This document shows positions 45,564-58,720 of a stretch of 64,000 nucleotides of DNA, piece by piece. The stretch lies in contig CM034546.1 in assembly GCA_020055645.1 (NCBI GenBank), forward strand, positions 46,128,001 to 46,192,000, written 5' to 3'. Origin of the DNA: Tomocerus qinae. Taxonomy: Eukaryota > Arthropoda > Collembola > Entomobryomorpha > Tomoceridae. Under the pieces are notes generated by a model, which saw nothing but the letters and a program-made list of their open reading frames with translations, was not told the origin of the DNA and searched no databases. A program made the translations under genes and the position numbers. The stretch's first letter is position 1; every line of letters begins with the position of its first letter.

Positions 45564-47138
45564 TTAAATTTTTTGATATCTTTGACAAGCTGTAATCAAA
45601 TCTTGATAATTAACAGATATCGTTCGCCATTTGTATCCATCCGATGGCCAGTCATAAAGGGCATGAACACCAGTATTTCCTCCTTCTGAGAATTCCCCGC
45701 TCATGTAAGCCGCAGTATAATTACGCTTTTCGCCATTTATCCAGGACCAGTCGGGGTTTTTATTGAATTGCGCCCCAAGCCACAATCCATTGTCATCAAA
45801 ACCAACTCCAACGCTGACAGCCCAGTCCAGGAAGTATTTATTTTCATGGTCAGAATGAATGGTCACCATTTCTGCACAGTGTTGTTTACAAAATCCATAG
45901 TTTTCGAACCAAGTCAAACTTTTCCTGCTTTGCTTGTCATATGGAATGAGGAACACTTTTCCGTTTGAATTATATCTTGGACTGGACATAAATGGATCCT
46001 GACAATAACTAGGGCAACAATTTCCTTCAAAAAGTTTAAGAAAAAATAAGATTAAAATATCTAATACCATCTTTATTATAATAAATATAATAGATGATCA
46101 TATTATGCAAATGAAAATTACGAACGAGTGCTGAAACAAAATCAAGTTCAATATTTTTGTCTTTCATTTACACCCATAATATAAAGTTACTTTTTACAAG
46201 GATGTCAAATATTTTAGATTAAATATGACCCCGTTATTTTAAATAACTTCGTAATTATAAATCACTCCATCAGTTTCGTCCAATCCAACCCATCAGCAAT
46301 CGTTTGTAATAATCATTAATAACCTCATCGTTAATTAAAATTATCCCGATCACTATAAATAACCTCAGTAATTTAAATAACCTCGTCATTTTAAATAACT
46401 GCGTTGTTTAGTCATTAGTCCCCTTGGGTTTTAATCAATCTTGATGTTTTAAATAACCCCATATATTTTAATTAACCGAATTATTTTAAATCATGAATGA
46501 TTTGACAAAGACTCAGACATGAAAGCTGCATAGTACCAAAAAATCTATTTTAGTTTCACTTCATGGTTATTGACAGTGTCCATTTTTATGCTCTTCGCAA
46601 CACCAACGGAGCACTACAGTCCGCGACACCTATGCGAGCAATGAGACACACTGCTCTTGGGCTCCTTATACATGTGAAATTTTCAAATAATTTTCAAAAT
46701 TTTTGAAAACAAAAAATCGAAAATCAAAGCCCGAGAGGCTCTAAGTTTGGGTCATTAGCAGCTCCTCAAAAAGTTTCATAATGATCGGTTGAAAACTGTA
46801 GGAGGAGATAGTGTATATAATTTCCAAAATCTCCCACTCTTTACATGTAAAAATCTGACTTTCAAAAAATCATAAAACGGCTTCTATGAAACCGAGCTTT
46901 ATCAAAATGATTATTTGAGTTTCTGACTACAAGATGCACATGCAATAAAAATTTCAAACAATTTAATGGCAATTAGTAATTAGACGCACTTAAGTGATAT
47001 TAAATTAGAACTTAACAATGTACAGATATAATATGAAAATTTACCTCTTCGCCGTCCTTTGTCTTCGCATTGGTTAGCTTCAGCGGTGTTAATTGCTGCA
47101 CAAATGGATATTACGAGTAGAAAAATGACTTTACCCAT
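45564..47138 (-). CDS. Secreted C-type lectin-like protein
   Basis: Two exons. Exon 1 (47138-47045) encodes a signal peptide (MGKVIFLLVISICAA) and the start of the mature chain; it ends at G|GTAAAT. Exon 2 (46024-45564) begins after a TTTTTGAAG acceptor and continues in frame (NCCPSYCQDPF), giving 184 aa. Features of a C-type lectin domain: TWFENYGFCKQHCAEMVTIH (first Cys and helix), WLGAQ, DWSWINGEK, and the final Cys in LITACQRY. The Ca2+/sugar motifs EPN or QPD and WND are not present, so calcium-dependent sugar binding is doubtful; ligand unknown. The Met at 46070 is intronic read-through, not the start. A pseudogene copy of its end is at 28055-28130. It probably acts in the haemolymph or gut as a recognition protein. 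Confidence 0.8.
46230..46495. repeat. Degenerate AAATAACCTCGT repeats in the lectin intron
   Basis: About ten loosely spaced copies of AAATAACCTCGTNATTTT-type words, period about 20. It lies within the single intron of the lectin gene. The following 46530-46990 contains a GC-richer fragment (CGCAACACCAACGGAGCACT) that looks like a decayed repeat. Confidence 0.5.
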
Positions 47139-48080
47139 TGGTACTATTAGAGGTAAGTTTAGAGGTAACTGCTGTGTTTGTCCGGTAAAAATTCAACGTT
47201 GTGACTTATTTTAATCCTAATTTTTCCAGGTGAGGAAGAATCAAAGTTTCTCAAATGACTTGGTGTATATTATGACATTTAAAAAAGTGTCTTACTTTGG
47301 CTGGGACTTTATCGTCTCTGTTACAGTTACAGCATTTACAAAATGTGGTGTGAGTTGATAAGTTTAAATCATTTGAGACGAATGCTAAGACGATTGAAAG
47401 TGTTGAATGATTATTCCAAATTGTTTAAAACGAATTTATAGCTTAAAAATTTGTGCATCCGGGTTATAATGTTTATAGCTACACTATGCCTGTATTATTT
47501 CAATATGTCATTACATGATCTAGACTAATGACCTTATTATGAAGAGTTTAAAGAGGCAAGTAACAATACTATACAATACCATTATATTTAAATGAAAACG
47601 TTGAAACGAATTTAGTTTTCAACAATTTTGTGCATTGAAATATTTGAAATGTCAGCAAGGAAGCATTCACTCATCACGAACCATTTAATAGTCTACTTTG
47701 TAGTGTACAGAAAGACGTCTTATGAATATCATAATCTACTTATAAACGGCACATCAAAAATAAGATATGTAAAAAAACATTCAGAAGATATAAATGATAA
47801 TATGCACATTATTGTCTGACTTCTTGACATTCTTCCTGGATATTTTAATAATATCCTGTCAGTCGATTAATTTCCTAAAAATTACATGCGCCAGTTTTGT
47901 TATACGAACGTCTAATATCCTTATCGTTAGGTAGGAAGGTAGGTAACACTCAGAAGTCCTCATTTTAAATATAATATGCTAGCTTTTATTTCTTGTAATT
48001 ATGCATTTTAAACTTTCCAGATTTTAAAAAAGTGCAGGTTTTGTCAATATTTTAATGTAGCCAAATATATACAAAAATTA
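47139..48080. other. Intergenic between lectin and SHMT
   Basis: No gene seen. It holds the 5' flank of the lectin and the 3' flank of SHMT. Confidence 0.4.
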
Positions 48081-50262
48081 TCAGTGCTCAATGAACCCAG
48101 GAATGTGAAACTTTAAAGCAAATGATTCAATTTCTTTTCGCAAAACTTGCATTTTAACTTCTGTCCCAGCTTCTTTGTTTCCTTTTGAAAAGTCTGAAAT
48201 ATTTGAAATATTATTGTTTAGCCGTGATTCTTTTAGCTCATAAGCAATATTGACGGCTTGATCCAAAAAATCAACTATCCTTTCAAAGTCCCTCTCTTTC
48301 AATCCCCTTGATGTTAATGCAGGTGTTCCTAATGAATATAAAATAGTTACAATTACTGTTAATATAATTTTTTTTATTTTATTTGTTTGATTTTGTATCT
48401 CATATGATTAACATCATGAATAAAAAGTAAACCTAGCAAGTGTAATGGTATAACTATTTGGTATTTTTTAAAATACAATTACCAAGTCTGATTCCATTGG
48501 GAACATACGTTAATACCAATCGAACTTTGTTGCAAACTAATTCCACTATGTTGCCATCGACATTCTAAGAAACATACAGTATAAACATTTTAATTATTAA
48601 TTATTATTTATGTTTTGTTATAAAATGACAGGGTTTTATAAAATTGTAAATTATATTTAGACGACTTTACTGATTAAATATTTTTAAACGAAACTTACTT
48701 TATTTCTCACATCCACGACGACCAAATGCGTGTCAGTGCCTCCGGACTCCAAAGCGTATCCCAATTTTTTCAATTTATTTGACATTGCCTTGCAATTTTT
48801 TAAAACTTGTTCTTGATAATCTCGGAAATGAGGTTCTGTTGCCTGATAGAAATATAATATGTTCAGATTTTCTGTGTTAAAAATTTCAAATAGTTCATTA
48901 AATGTGTAAATTTTAGTATTTTTATTAATTTAAATGTTACCTGACGAAGAGCCACAGCCATTCCTCCAATTGTACCATTATGAGGCCCACCTTGATGTCC
49001 AGGAAATACTGCCATATTAATCTTTTCTGCAAAATCCAGTCGAATTAATTTTCCAGAACGGGGACATGTTATTTCTCCTTCGCGATAGAAAATGAGAGCC
49101 CCTTTTACTCCCCGCAGACTTTTGTGGGTCGTAGTGGTCACGATGTCGGCATACTCAAATGGGGACGGGATTAATCCAGCAGCAACCATTCCACTTACAT
49201 GGGCCATGTCTGTCATTAAAATAGCACCAACTGCATCGCAAATTTCTCGGAACCTTTTATAATCCAGCAATCTTGAATGTGCAGACGTCCCAGCAATAAT
49301 CAATTTTGGTTTGTGAGTTTCTGCAAGTTTTGATAGGTTTTCGTAGTCGATGTACCCTAAAAATTTGTATAGGTATATAAATTTTAACATATCTACTAGA
49401 TTATTATAACTAAATATTTTATGTTATAGGCCATGAACATCATTATCAAATAACCCTGAGAAATCAGCCATTAATACACCTATAGAGCAGAATGTCACCC
49501 TTACCTGTTTTCGGATCCAGTGAGTAGGATATCGAATCAAAATATCTGGCAGCAGCCGAACCCTTACAATCTTTGCCTTTAAATCCATGCGAGAAACTGA
49601 AAAATTTAGAAACAGATCCATACTATACCAACCTTTTTTAGATTTGAAATTTAAAATGTGAAATCTGGAAAATATAGTCAGCAGTAAAATTATTTTGATT
49701 TTAACCATTTTTAACCATTCTACTTGAAAAAATTAGTAAGCTTACTGTCCTCCATCGTGAAGATGCAATCCCATGATTTTGTCTTTTGGATTTAACAGTG
49801 CGGTATAAACGGCGATGTTGGCGACAGTTCCTGAATACGGCTGAACATTGACTCCCCATTTGCCCTTCTCTAACCTAAATGCTTTCAACGCTCTTTCTTG
49901 GCACAGAAGTTCGATTTTATCAACGACTTCCGTTCCTCCGTAGCTTCTAGATCCCGGGTATCCTGATGAGTATTTGTTAGTTAAACAAGATCCTAATGCT
50001 TCGAGTGCTGATCGACTGCAAAAGTTCTATTAATAAAATTTGAAATGTTATTTCGATTCAAACTTGAATTAAATTGGTTATGAACAATAGATAAATTGTG
50101 CTATTGACTACTAACCTCCGATGCAATAAGTTCCAGCCCTTTAGTTTGTCGCTCTTTTTCATCTTTCAGCAATTGCCATACTTCTGGGTCATCTTCTGAC
50201 AACGATTCGTTACCCCTCCATTCTGATTTAGAACGCATCCTGAGAAAAGTGTTCTTATTCAT
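48081..50262 (-). CDS. Shmt: Serine hydroxymethyltransferase (cytosolic type, divergent)
   Basis: Seven exons, 50262-50116, 50026-49746, 49596-49505, 49356-48941, 48842-48699, 48564-48483 and 48328-48081, splice in frame to 469 aa, the normal length. SHMT (EC 2.1.2.1) interconverts serine and glycine with tetrahydrofolate, using PLP. Visible hallmarks: [39 protein letters not shown], the PLP lysine K252 in [20 protein letters not shown] and the carboxylate-binding NGIRLG (R386). Oddities: the first Tyr of the usual R-Y-Y-G-G is Ser77, and the conserved NKNTVPGDKSALNPSG loop is shortened and changed ([13 protein letters not shown]). No mitochondrial leader is seen; an in-frame second ATG at 50238 follows a CAG, so an upstream leader exon is possible. 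Likely active but a divergent paralogue. Confidence 0.9.
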
Positions 50263-51415
50263 GACTTTGATTCTAAAAGCTAACTAAATATAGTACTGCC
50301 CGCTCCTCAGATATAATACATATTTATTCAGCCCATTACACTTTTTTTCACTATCGTATATTTTGTATCCAAATTACACACAATTAAATAAATAACGAAT
50401 TATAAATAATTTATAATTATACTATGAATTTATACTGCCTTTTTGTAATTTATACTGTGAATTGTAAAGGAAATATATTGTACTAAAACAAAATTAAAAT
50501 GACCAAGTAAAGTAGCAACAATATTATTTTTAACAGGTATTGATATAAAAACTTACATTGTTAACCCTTCAAAGATTAGTGGTTAGTGAACAGCCAGAAA
50601 GATTATAGAGTCAATATAGAAAGGAACCTTGCAAGTTGTATTTATAGAAACTCATCCAATTGTAAAATTTTCGTGATGTGCACGTGCTGTGAATTTTTTT
50701 GTTTCTTTGTCGTAAACATCTATGCTACCGAACGTGTGAAGGTAAACGTGACTACCTACGAAAATCTCAGAGATCGTGAAAATTTTTTCTACCCATGATA
50801 ATATGTACTACATATGGATAATTCCCTTTCTTATCTCCGGTAGCTAAACCTCTGATCCCTAACCAGTTTCGAAGTTTCAATTCACTGCATTAGTAAGTAA
50901 GGTGGAAAAGGTAGATATTTTACTAATTGTATTCCACAGGAACATTATAACTACTGTGATAATCTGACACTTCCGTATACACACATGGTTTCGAGCGGGA
51001 CATGAAAGAAGTAAGAAATTTCTCATTTCCCAGGGGGAAGACAGGAAAGCAAAAGGACAAAGTGGCTGGAAAATGGGAAATGCAAAAATTAAGTTTAAAA
51101 TAGAAAGCGAAGGAACATGCAAATTATGTAACCTAAACGAAACATATTATATATGTACTTCACATTATCTATCATATTATATTGTCCATATTATAGACAT
51201 GTAAAGCATATACTCCGTAGTCCATATACAACTGATCATTACATTAACATTTACCATGTACAAAATGCTGAGGATGCTAAGTCTTTATATTTGTTCTGGA
51301 AATAGTGGATTCAGTAAGATCAGCATATCGTCTCACTAGCACTCACTACAATGGGACCAACCATTCCAAAAGAAGTCTACATTGTGACATCCCACTATAC
51401 TACCTAATTGGTATG
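50263..51415. other. Intergenic upstream of SHMT, no gene seen
   Basis: AT-rich. The Cys-rich 70-codon frame at 50586-50798 and the 81-codon frame at 50877-51122 have no recognisable features. Confidence 0.4.
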
Positions 51416-51421
51416 TTATGA

Positions 51422-52653
51422 CCATACGTCGGAATTTTATTTATTTAAAATCGCAAAAAATTTACACGAAAATTTATCAAAAAATAGCAAAAATTTTTCA
51501 TAAAATTTTACCAAAAATGGCAAAAAATTTTTTATAAAAATTTACCAAAAATGGCAAGAATTTGCTCTAGTAAACAATTTTTTTTTGATTTCAGTAAAAA
51601 TATTGTCTATAATAATATAACATATTGAAAAATCAAAAGCCAGAAACTCTACCTAAATAATCAAGAGATAAATAAGAATTGTACATTTAATCTTCAATTT
51701 TAAATTCCAAACTTACCATCTTAAAATCATACACATTTCAATAATATGAAAATTTAATCCAAACTTACCATCTTAAAACATATATATTGCGGTATTAAAA
51801 TTTAATCCAAACTTGCCATCTTAAAATCATATAAATTGTAATATTAAAATTTAACCCAAACGTAATACCGAATATTAACTTTTTAAATTCCAGACCAATT
51901 TAAAATCGAATATTAATACCATAAAATTTAATCTAAACGTAATATCGTGCTTATTATCTTAAATCTTAAATTAAATTTTTAAAATTGAAATTAAATAAAG
52001 TCAAAAAAACGAGCAAAATGACATCCATGGCAAAATCATGTGGATAAATAATAAGGGGAAACCATTGGCATTTCAATATTTTCCATATTACATTTTTTTG
52101 TCGCTGTGGACTCAAAAATGTCTTGTGCATTCTAAAATATTATAAGAATAATTGGTATAATAGAATAAATTCAATCAACAAGAAATAAAGACGAAAATTG
52201 TCAGTTTTACTTTCTGCATTTTGCAATTTTTCTTGTAATTCAACTCCAATTACAGCGACACTAAAATGTAATGTTTGAAAGCCCCGCTTAACTTTGATAG
52301 TCTTGATCACTGTAGGCTTATTGAAAAGATAATTTATGCAAATGCATTTATTTTATTGTAACAGTTTCATTTTGAGAATTTTGGCAAAAAATTTTGAATA
52401 CCTATACAATATCCTGGAAATTGCCAAAATATTTTCTTAAGATTTTTTTATGTCGAAAATTTTATGTAAACTTTTTTTTATATAAAAAAATTTACTAAAA
52501 CTTTACATTTTTTTATAACTCAAAAGTGTAAAAAAGTTTACTAACACTTTTATATTTTTGAAATCCTTAGTGCATGATTCGTGTAGATACGAAGTCTCAG
52601 AACTCTATGAGAAGGCTGTAAAAATTTTACTTAAATTAAATTCCGACGTCTGG
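51422..52653. mobile_element. 1.23 kb non-autonomous TIR element
   Basis: Flanked by TTATGA on both sides (51416-51421 and 52654-52659). The ends are inverted repeats: left CCATACGTCGGAATTTTATT, right (reverse complement) CCAGACGTCGGAATTTAATT. The interior is very AT-rich, with tandem units of about 60 bp at 51700-51880 (TTTAATCCAAACTTACCATC) and AAAATTTNCCAAAAATGGCA repeats near the left end. No open frame. Confidence 0.75.
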
Positions 52654-52928
52654 TTATGACACATTGTAGACTCCTTGATGAAACGTCTTGTTCCATTAAA
52701 TACTTTTTGATAGAATGGCTTATCCTATTGTGGACTTCTTGATGAAATGACTTGTCCCATTGTAGTGTTAGCGCGACGATATCTTAGGGATTCAAACTTT
52801 TGGTCACATTTAATGTGTAAGTAAAGTAATTAAATTCAATAAGAGTAACTATTGCAATACTTTATGTATGTTATAAGTTTATAGAAAAAAATCTTTACTG
52901 CCAAGTAAGTAGTATAATAAGGTTTATT

Positions 52929-55493
52929 TTATTGTCTGCTTAATATTACAATGTAGTAACATACCAAATTATTATCATGGAGACTACGAAGTAACATTTA
53001 GTACGTAGTACGATCGAAGTACGAAGTACAAACCATTTGACCGCGATAGTGTAACAAACCATATGACCGCGATAGTGTAACAAACCATATGACCGCGATA
53101 GTGTAACAAACCATATTACTGCGATAGTGAAACAAACCATATGACCGCGATAGTGTAACAAACCATATGACCGCGATAGTGTAACAAACCATATTACTGC
53201 GATAGTGAAACAAACCATATGACCGCGATAGTGTAACAAACCATATGACCGCGATAGTGTAACAAACCATATGACCGCGATAGTGTAACAAACCATATCA
53301 CCGCGATAGTGTAACAAACCATATCACCGCGATAGTGTAACAAACAATATGACCGCGATAGTGTAACAAACCATATGACCGCGATAGTGTAACAAACCAT
53401 ATGACTGCGATAGTGGAACAAACCATCTGCGAGCGATAGTGGAACAAACCATATGACCGCGATAGTGTAACAAACCATATGACCGCGATAGTGTAACAAA
53501 CCATATGACCGCGATAGTGTAACAAACAATATGACCGCGATAGTGTAACAAACCATATGACCGCGATAGTGTAACAAACCATATGACTGCGATAGTGGAA
53601 CAAACCATCTGCGAGCGATAGTGGAACAAACCATATGACCGCGATAGTGTAACAAACCATATGACCGCGATAGTGTAACAAACCATATGACCGCGATAGT
53701 GTAACAAACCATATGACCGCGATAGTGTAACAAACCATATGACCGCGATAGTGTAACAAACCATATGACCGCGATAGTGTAACAAACCATATGACCGCGA
53801 TAGTGTAACAAACCATATGACCGCGATAGTGTAACAAACCATATGACCGCGATAGTGTAACAAACCATATGACCGCGATAGTGTAACAAACCATATGACC
53901 GCGATAGTGTAACAAACCATATGACCGCAATAGTGTAACAAACCATATGACCGCGATAGTGTAACAAACCATATGACCGCGATAGTGTAACAAACCATAT
54001 GACCGCGATAGTGTAACAAACCATATGACCGCGATAGTGTATCAAACCATATGACCGCGATAGTGTAACAAACCATATGACCACGATAGTGTAACAAACC
54101 ATATGACCGCGATAGTGTAACAAACCATATGACCGCGATAGTGTAACAAACCATATGACCGCGATAGTGTAACAAACCATATGACCGCGATAGTGTAACA
54201 AACCATATGACCGCGATAGTGTAACAAACCATATGACCGCGATAGTGTAACAAACCATATGACCGCGATAGTGTAACAAACCATATGACCGCGATAGTGT
54301 AACAAACCATATGACCGCGATAGTGTAACAAACCATATGACCGCGATAGTGTAACAAACCATATGACCGCGATAGTGTAACAAACCATATGACCGCGATA
54401 GTGTAACAAACCATATGACCGCGATAGTGTAACAAACCATATGACCGCGATAGTGTAACAAACCATATGACCGCGATAGTGTAACAAACCATATGACCGC
54501 GATAGTGTAACAAACCATATGACCACGATAGTGTAACAAACCAAACCATATGACCGCGATAGTGAAACAAACCATATGACCGCGATAGTGAAACAAACCA
54601 TATGACCGCGATAGTGTAACAAACCATATGACCGCGATAGTGTAACAAACCATATGACCGCGATAGTGTAACAAACCATATGACCGCGATAGTGTAACAA
54701 ACCATATGACCGCGATAGTGTAATAAACCATATGACCGCGATAGTGAAACAAACCATATGACTGCGATAGTGTAACAAACCATATGACCGCGATAGTGTA
54801 ACAAACCATATGACCGCGATAGTGTAACAAACAATATGACCGCGATAGTGTAACAAACCATATGACCGCGATAGTGTAACAAACCATATGACTGCGATAG
54901 TGGAACAAACCATCTGCGAGCGATAGTGGAACAAACCATATGACCGCCATAGTGTAACAAACCATATGACCGCGATAGTGTAACAAACCATATGACCGCG
55001 ATAGTGTAATAAACCATATGACCGCGATAGTGTAACAAACCATATGACCGCGATAGTGTAACAAACCATATGACCGCGATAGTGAAACAAACCATATGAC
55101 CGCGATAGTGTAACAAACCATATGACCGCGATAGTGTAACAAACCATATGACCGCGATAGTGTAACAAACCATATGACCGCGATAGTGTAACAAACCATA
55201 TGACCGCGATAGTGTAACAAACCATATGACCGCGATAGTGTAACAAACCATATGACCGCGATAGTGTAACAAACCATATGACCGCGATAGTGTAACAAAC
55301 CATATGACCGCGATAGTGAAACAAACCATATGACCGCGATAGTGTAACAAACCATATGACCGCGATAGTGAAACAAACCATTGTATCAGGAGATAGGTTT
55401 GTTACATTATCGTGATCATGATAAAATTTTTTGTCACTTTGTCGCAATCATGATAATTTGGTATGTTACATTGTAATATTAAGCAGACGATAT
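52929..55493. mobile_element. MITE whose interior expanded into a satellite
   Basis: The left end TTGTCTGCTTAATATTACAA (from about 52932) and the right end TTGTAATATTAAGCAGACGA (to about 55490) are inverted repeats matching the small MITE at 60415-60563. Between them the 26-bp satellite fills 53030-55384. The same GTAACATACCAAATTAT sub-terminal sequence is on both sides, so the whole 2.56 kb is one element. Confidence 0.8.
53030..55384. repeat. 26-bp satellite, about 90 copies
   Basis: Unit ACCATATGACCGCGATAGTGTAACAA. Variants form higher-order blocks: an ACTGCGATAGTGGAACAAAC plus CATCTGCGAGCGATAGTGG pair recurs near 53402, 53584 and 54889, the first two about 182 bp (7 units) apart. As 26 is not a multiple of 3 and the minus strand has no stop in any phase of the unit, three overlapping minus-strand frames of up to 718 codons stay open; all encode the same 26-residue repeat read from different phases. 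They are not treated as genes. Confidence 0.95.
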
Positions 55494-58400
55494 AAGAACA
55501 CTAACACATTTAAAAAACTCTTTGTAATTAGATGTAAAGGCCATATCGTACAAGTAAAACCATTATTTTTAAGTGTGGAATAGACCTTAAGTCAGCCAGA
55601 CGACAACACTCATTTCTACTCAAGTGAGAAATTCCCACTATCTCCCATTTGCCAAATTCACGGTATTTCCGGGTGTTCAACAAAATTTGTTGGGAAATGG
55701 GAATATTCGATACTATGCGTATACTTCCATGTAACCATTTTAACATAATATCATTCTTTTCGTTAGAAAAACAAAAAATTCCGTTCCACATAACATGTAG
55801 TAAAATAAATAGAACATTTCAGACATGGCATCGATGACATCATTGGTCGACGTTGTCGTAGCGTATTTCGTTTTATTTCGTACACTTCTACATCGAGAGA
55901 CAATTTTACCAAAATGCTTTCTTGCTTTATAAGACAAACATTTAATATTACATCAATAGCTAATATTATATAACAGCAATCATTTGCAATAGAAATACTG
56001 ATCCATTGGTTTTAAATTCCTACCGATTATCGTTTTAATAGTTACAAGTCATTTTTGTGATTTACATGGATAATATTATTTTATATGTACCTATTAAAAT
56101 TTATAGAAAGACAACAGGCAGCACCTTAGTGCATTTATTATCTGTAACGATGCTAAGTGTGATAATAACCTACTGTAACATGTAGTTCTTTTGACTAGGT
56201 GTATTATATTGCATAAAAATCCCAATACACTATTTTTATTTTTATTGTAGTGTAAATGTTACGCCTTATTGTTGTAAATTAACCAAGTAAAAATAAATGT
56301 GGTGAATTAAATGCTAATAAAAGGACTGCAATATTAAATGTTTATACATAATTTACAAAAAGGTTTTCATCTCCTATAAGTATAAAGCAATCCAAGATCT
56401 AAAAAATTGTTGGTGCAATCCAATGGGTGCAATACAGATAAAAAAGTTTGCATTGGGTACATTGGCCTTGGAATTGCATATTTTCTGTTTAAACCAACAA
56501 GGCTAGTGCTTCAAAGGAAGTGCGATGTACTTGATACATTGCTGGATGCATAGCTAGCATTGAAACCGCAATAAAAAGCTTTAGGCTACACTAAATCTGG
56601 ACTATTTCCACATTAAATTCTAAAGGTACTCTTCTTTTCTTATACTCGTTGCATGGCTGTTGAAATATGACTTCTATCTTTATTCAATGTCAAATGGACT
56701 CGTTTTGTCTCTTTCCAAAACATTTATTTTTTATTCTGCACCGTGGAGCACAACTACATGAGAACAATGAGTGGGGAGGTAATTGCATCAGCAAAATAAT
56801 AGAATTATTAAGAGTTTTAATGAATGTAATTTAATGATGCAGTTTTATTGTATTAGATATTTATTATTATATAGGTATGACTTCAAAAAAATCCATACAT
56901 GCACATGCAGAAATAAAAGAAGTAGGAGGAAACTTCCTGTTGTGCTGTTCCTCAAGTTTTTCAACATATGCTTATATAATGCTAGAGCTCTTATCCAGTA
57001 GAAGCGGCAGGAGGGACGCCCACCCAAATCTGAAAAAAGAGAAGCTTTTCCTCAAAAAAGGCCAAACATCTCAAAAATTCGCAAATAGGTTAACTTTTCT
57101 CCTTATTTATTCTTTGCTTCTCCCTTGACCTCATTTTCCAACGCTTGGATTACTTATTAAACTTGTCATAACATTAACTCAGAGTGTATTTGATTGTTTT
57201 ATGCTCAAATGCTTTAGGCTACTTCGTACTTTGGTTATAACCGACAGACAAAAACCTAGTGACAAAAACTGGCTGAAACTTGCAAATGTGGCAAAACACA
57301 TTTCCCCATTATTTGGAAAAGTTCAAAGTTATTTTTCCAGGCTACCACATTATTTTTCGACTTCCAACTTCTTTTCACAGACGTCCGATTTTATGTTCAT
57401 TAATGTTCAACGTCGTGTATCAAAGCAATCAAAATTAAAACGGACGGTTTTGGGAACTTTAATTACATAGTTTTTCATCATAAAATAAAGTATAGCTTTC
57501 GCCTGTTTATAATCGGTAATGCCCCTAATTGGTATACACAAATAGGATTTTCAGATACCCTTTTTGGCATACTTTATTGGTATAAATTTATAATCTGGTT
57601 TAAACATGTTTCTGCCAGCTGGCTGGCAAAAGCCAAAATTTGGTGGCAGAAACCCAACCCTTAATATTTTAAGCAATATTATCAGCTAGGTAATTGTACC
57701 TCTACAAATAGTCTTGCAAATAATGAATGTTTTTTGGTTGAGCTAATAGCTACTTCCGGATTCTTGATACTTAATAAGCTTGATACTTTAACTGTCAGTT
57801 GTTGCCTCAATTGTGTTCATTCTACTTCTGCTAATGTCAGCTCATTAAATATTAATCATGCCTGCAATTGTATGTTACATAGATAACCTATTCTAAATTG
57901 ATAGTTGGAATCGGAGTATTAATTAAATACGGTATAATTCCTGCTGTAATTTTTAATTAAATAATCACTCTTACAATAACTGAAAAGCCAAAGATTATAA
58001 GTTTTAATTATTGTAATTAAACACCGTAATTTAATTCCATTAAGTTTAAATTCCAAAAAATCCATATCCTGTTTTGTTATTAAATAAAGTATAATTGACT
58101 CTGAAGTGGTAAAAAACTCACTGTGCATTTTTACTTTACAGTTGAAAGTGTCATTTTTTTAAAAGGGGAAGGGGTGGATTAGAGTTTTACTTCGTCGAGC
58201 ACACAGGCCCATAAATTCGACTATCGCTGTAGAGTGTACTCTTTTGGCATCTTTGAATGGCTAGGCTAACTCCAATGTTCTTCAACAATCTATGCCTTAC
58301 ACTGCGGCGTTTCAAAGCGGTTAATCAGTTACACTGATAGATAAAACTTGAACTGCCATGGAATAAAATGAAGTGGTCATGAAAAACATGTTTTGTAGCA

Positions 58401-58600
58401 ATACCAAAATGGAAGGCAATTATTGCATTTCAGTTTACATTATTTATACTATACTAATAATTGCCACGTAATGTTTGTAATTTATGGCCACAAAAATAAA
58501 ATGCTGTGACGTGACGCCGTTTACTGCTAATTTGTTCACTAAATTAATTTGACACAAATAGATTATCTATTCCACAGGTATATCAACTTGTTTGCGGTTC
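55494..58600. other. 3.1 kb intergenic, no gene seen
   Basis: No exon with family features. Short frames at 55528-55937 and 56783-57470 are unsupported. A hairpin CTGCCAGC-TGGCTGGCA lies near 57615. From about 58560 it aligns with 62500 upstream of the second peptide gene. Confidence 0.4.
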
Positions 58601-58720
58601 TAAGAGATAATGGATAATCAATCTGTATAATATTATGATTGTTGTTTACCAAGTGTTAACTATCAATGGGATGCAGTAATTGAGATGAAATTTAATTATA
58701 GCGTAATAACATACATTATT

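Noticed and set aside
46025..46070. Upstream Met (MVLDILILFFLKLF) as the lectin start
   Set aside because: It lies in the polypyrimidine tract before the TTTTTGAAG acceptor; the true signal peptide is in the exon at 47138-47045, which joins in phase.
50586..50798. Cys-rich 70-codon frame upstream of SHMT
   Set aside because: No signal peptide or regular Cys spacing, and no conserved copy in the window.
53194..55447. Very long minus-strand open frames (707, 718, 444 codons) of LLHYRGHMVCYTIAVIWFV-type repeats
   Set aside because: They are the 26-bp satellite read in three phases; all frames are open simultaneously and give the same 26-residue repeat, with no start context, codon bias or splice signals.
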